DNA of 6,318 nucleotides, from NCBI GenBank assembly GCA_021793115.1, contig JAJYTJ010000198.1:1-6318 (forward strand), read 5' to 3'. This document shows, piece by piece, positions 5,891 through 6,318 of the stretch (its first letter is position 1; each line of letters opens with the position of its first letter). The translations under genes were made by a program, and so were the position numbers. The notes under the pieces were generated by a model that searched no databases, was not told where the DNA came from, and saw only the letters and a program-made list of their open reading frames with translations. The stretch is from Actinomycetes bacterium (GTDB taxonomy: Bacteria; Actinomycetota; Actinomycetes; Actinomycetales; Cellulomonadaceae).

Positions 5891-6318
5891 ATGGGCGCAG
5901 TCGCGTCGTCCCGCCGTTCGCGCGCGGTGCTCGGATGGGTGGCGCTGGGCATCGCTCTCGCTGCCCTGCAGGCGATCTGGTCGGTGACGATCCCGCCCAT
6001 GGCCTCGCCCGACGAGCCGTCGCACGTGATCCACGCCGCCGCCGTGGTGCGCGGCCAGTGGAGCGGCGTGCTGGGCCCGGCCCCGACCACGCCGACCGGC
6101 GAAGGGCCGGCCACGACGGTCCACCTCCCGTCGGACTACGCGTCCGCGAGCACCCTGCCGGACTGCATCGCACACCTGAGCAACCAGCCGGCCTCGTGCC
6201 AGAAGCCGGTCCTGCCCCCGGACGGGACGGTGGCTGCCGTCGACACGTACGCCGGCCAGTACCCGCCCCTGTACTACCTGCTCGTCGGGTGGCCGTCCCT
6301 GTTCCTGCACGCCGTGCC
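5891..6318 (+). CDS. DUF2142 family membrane protein, 5' part only (right window edge)
   Basis: 142 codons are visible before the edge, with no stop. The protein begins with basic residues (SSRRSR), then a membrane segment (about residues 13-33), then IPPMASPDEPSHVIHAAAVVRGQ, whose PDEPxH (40-45) and following alanine-rich helix are the hallmark of DUF2142. A long hydrophilic loop follows, probably outside the cell, with C92 and C103 that could form a disulphide. The next helix opens with QYPPLYYLLVGWP (from residue 123), again typical of the family. As I recall, DUF2142 is grouped with GT-C glycosyltransferases, the acidic PDE being the candidate catalytic loop; the actual activity is unknown. 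It is divergent from the GT2 gene, and sharing a control region with a polyprenyl-phosphate sugar synthase fits a role in using its product. Confidence 0.88.
   Translation, partial: MGAVASSRRSRAVLGWVALGIALAALQAIWSVTIPPMASPDEPSHVIHAAAVVRGQWSGVLGPAPTTPTGEGPATTVHLPSDYASASTLPDCIAHLSNQPASCQKPVLPPDGTVAAVDTYAGQYPPLYYLLVGWPSLFLHAV

Noticed and set aside
5762..6310. Upstream extension of the GT2 reading frame to 497 residues
   Set aside because: It is antisense to the DUF2142 gene and adds no domain. The family begins at MKLF at 5761.
1..6318. Search for tRNA, rRNA, insertion sequence ends, phage or defence genes
   Set aside because: Almost all of the window is accounted for by six genes. The three gaps (162, 111 and 129 nt) show no such element.

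Overview
The window is very GC-rich, with strong third-position G/C in every gene, frequent GTG starts and long open frames antisense to real genes. This points to a high-GC actinomycete, perhaps a Micrococcales/Cellulomonas-like or Nocardioides-like genus; the genus is a guess from family resemblance and was not tested. No rRNA, tRNA, CRISPR array, insertion sequence or phage gene was seen.

From left to right there are six genes. A large multi-spanning GT-C-like membrane protein on the minus strand runs off the left edge (1-1715). Divergent from it, across a 162-nt intergenic region, is a class I SAM-dependent methyltransferase on the plus strand (1878-2627). It converges, with only 3 nt between the stop codons, on a minus-strand block read right to left: a family 2 glycosyltransferase with two C-terminal membrane helices (4817-5761), a GT-B family 4-type glycosyltransferase whose start overlaps the GT2 stop by one base (3669-4817), and, after 111 nt, a YbhN/AglD-type (UPF0104, lysylphosphatidylglycerol synthase-like) membrane protein (2631-3557). 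Divergent from the GT2 is a DUF2142 multi-spanning membrane protein on the plus strand, which runs off the right edge (5891-6318).

Together this looks like part of a cell-envelope glycan locus. My inference is that the GT2 makes a polyprenyl-phosphate sugar at the cytoplasmic face, the GT4 and methyltransferase build or decorate a lipid-linked glycan, the UPF0104 protein acts in the membrane as a possible flippase or lipid-handling partner, and the two GT-C-like proteins use lipid-linked sugars on the outer face. None of the substrates can be read from the sequence.

The parts not explained by genes are small: a nested inverted repeat ahead of the methyltransferase, three near-repeats spaced about 20 nt apart between the GT4 and UPF0104 genes, an arginine-rich mini-ORF whose stop overlaps the UPF0104 start, and a short hairpin that could cover the GT2 ribosome binding site. 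I saw no strong sign of a wholly new system.
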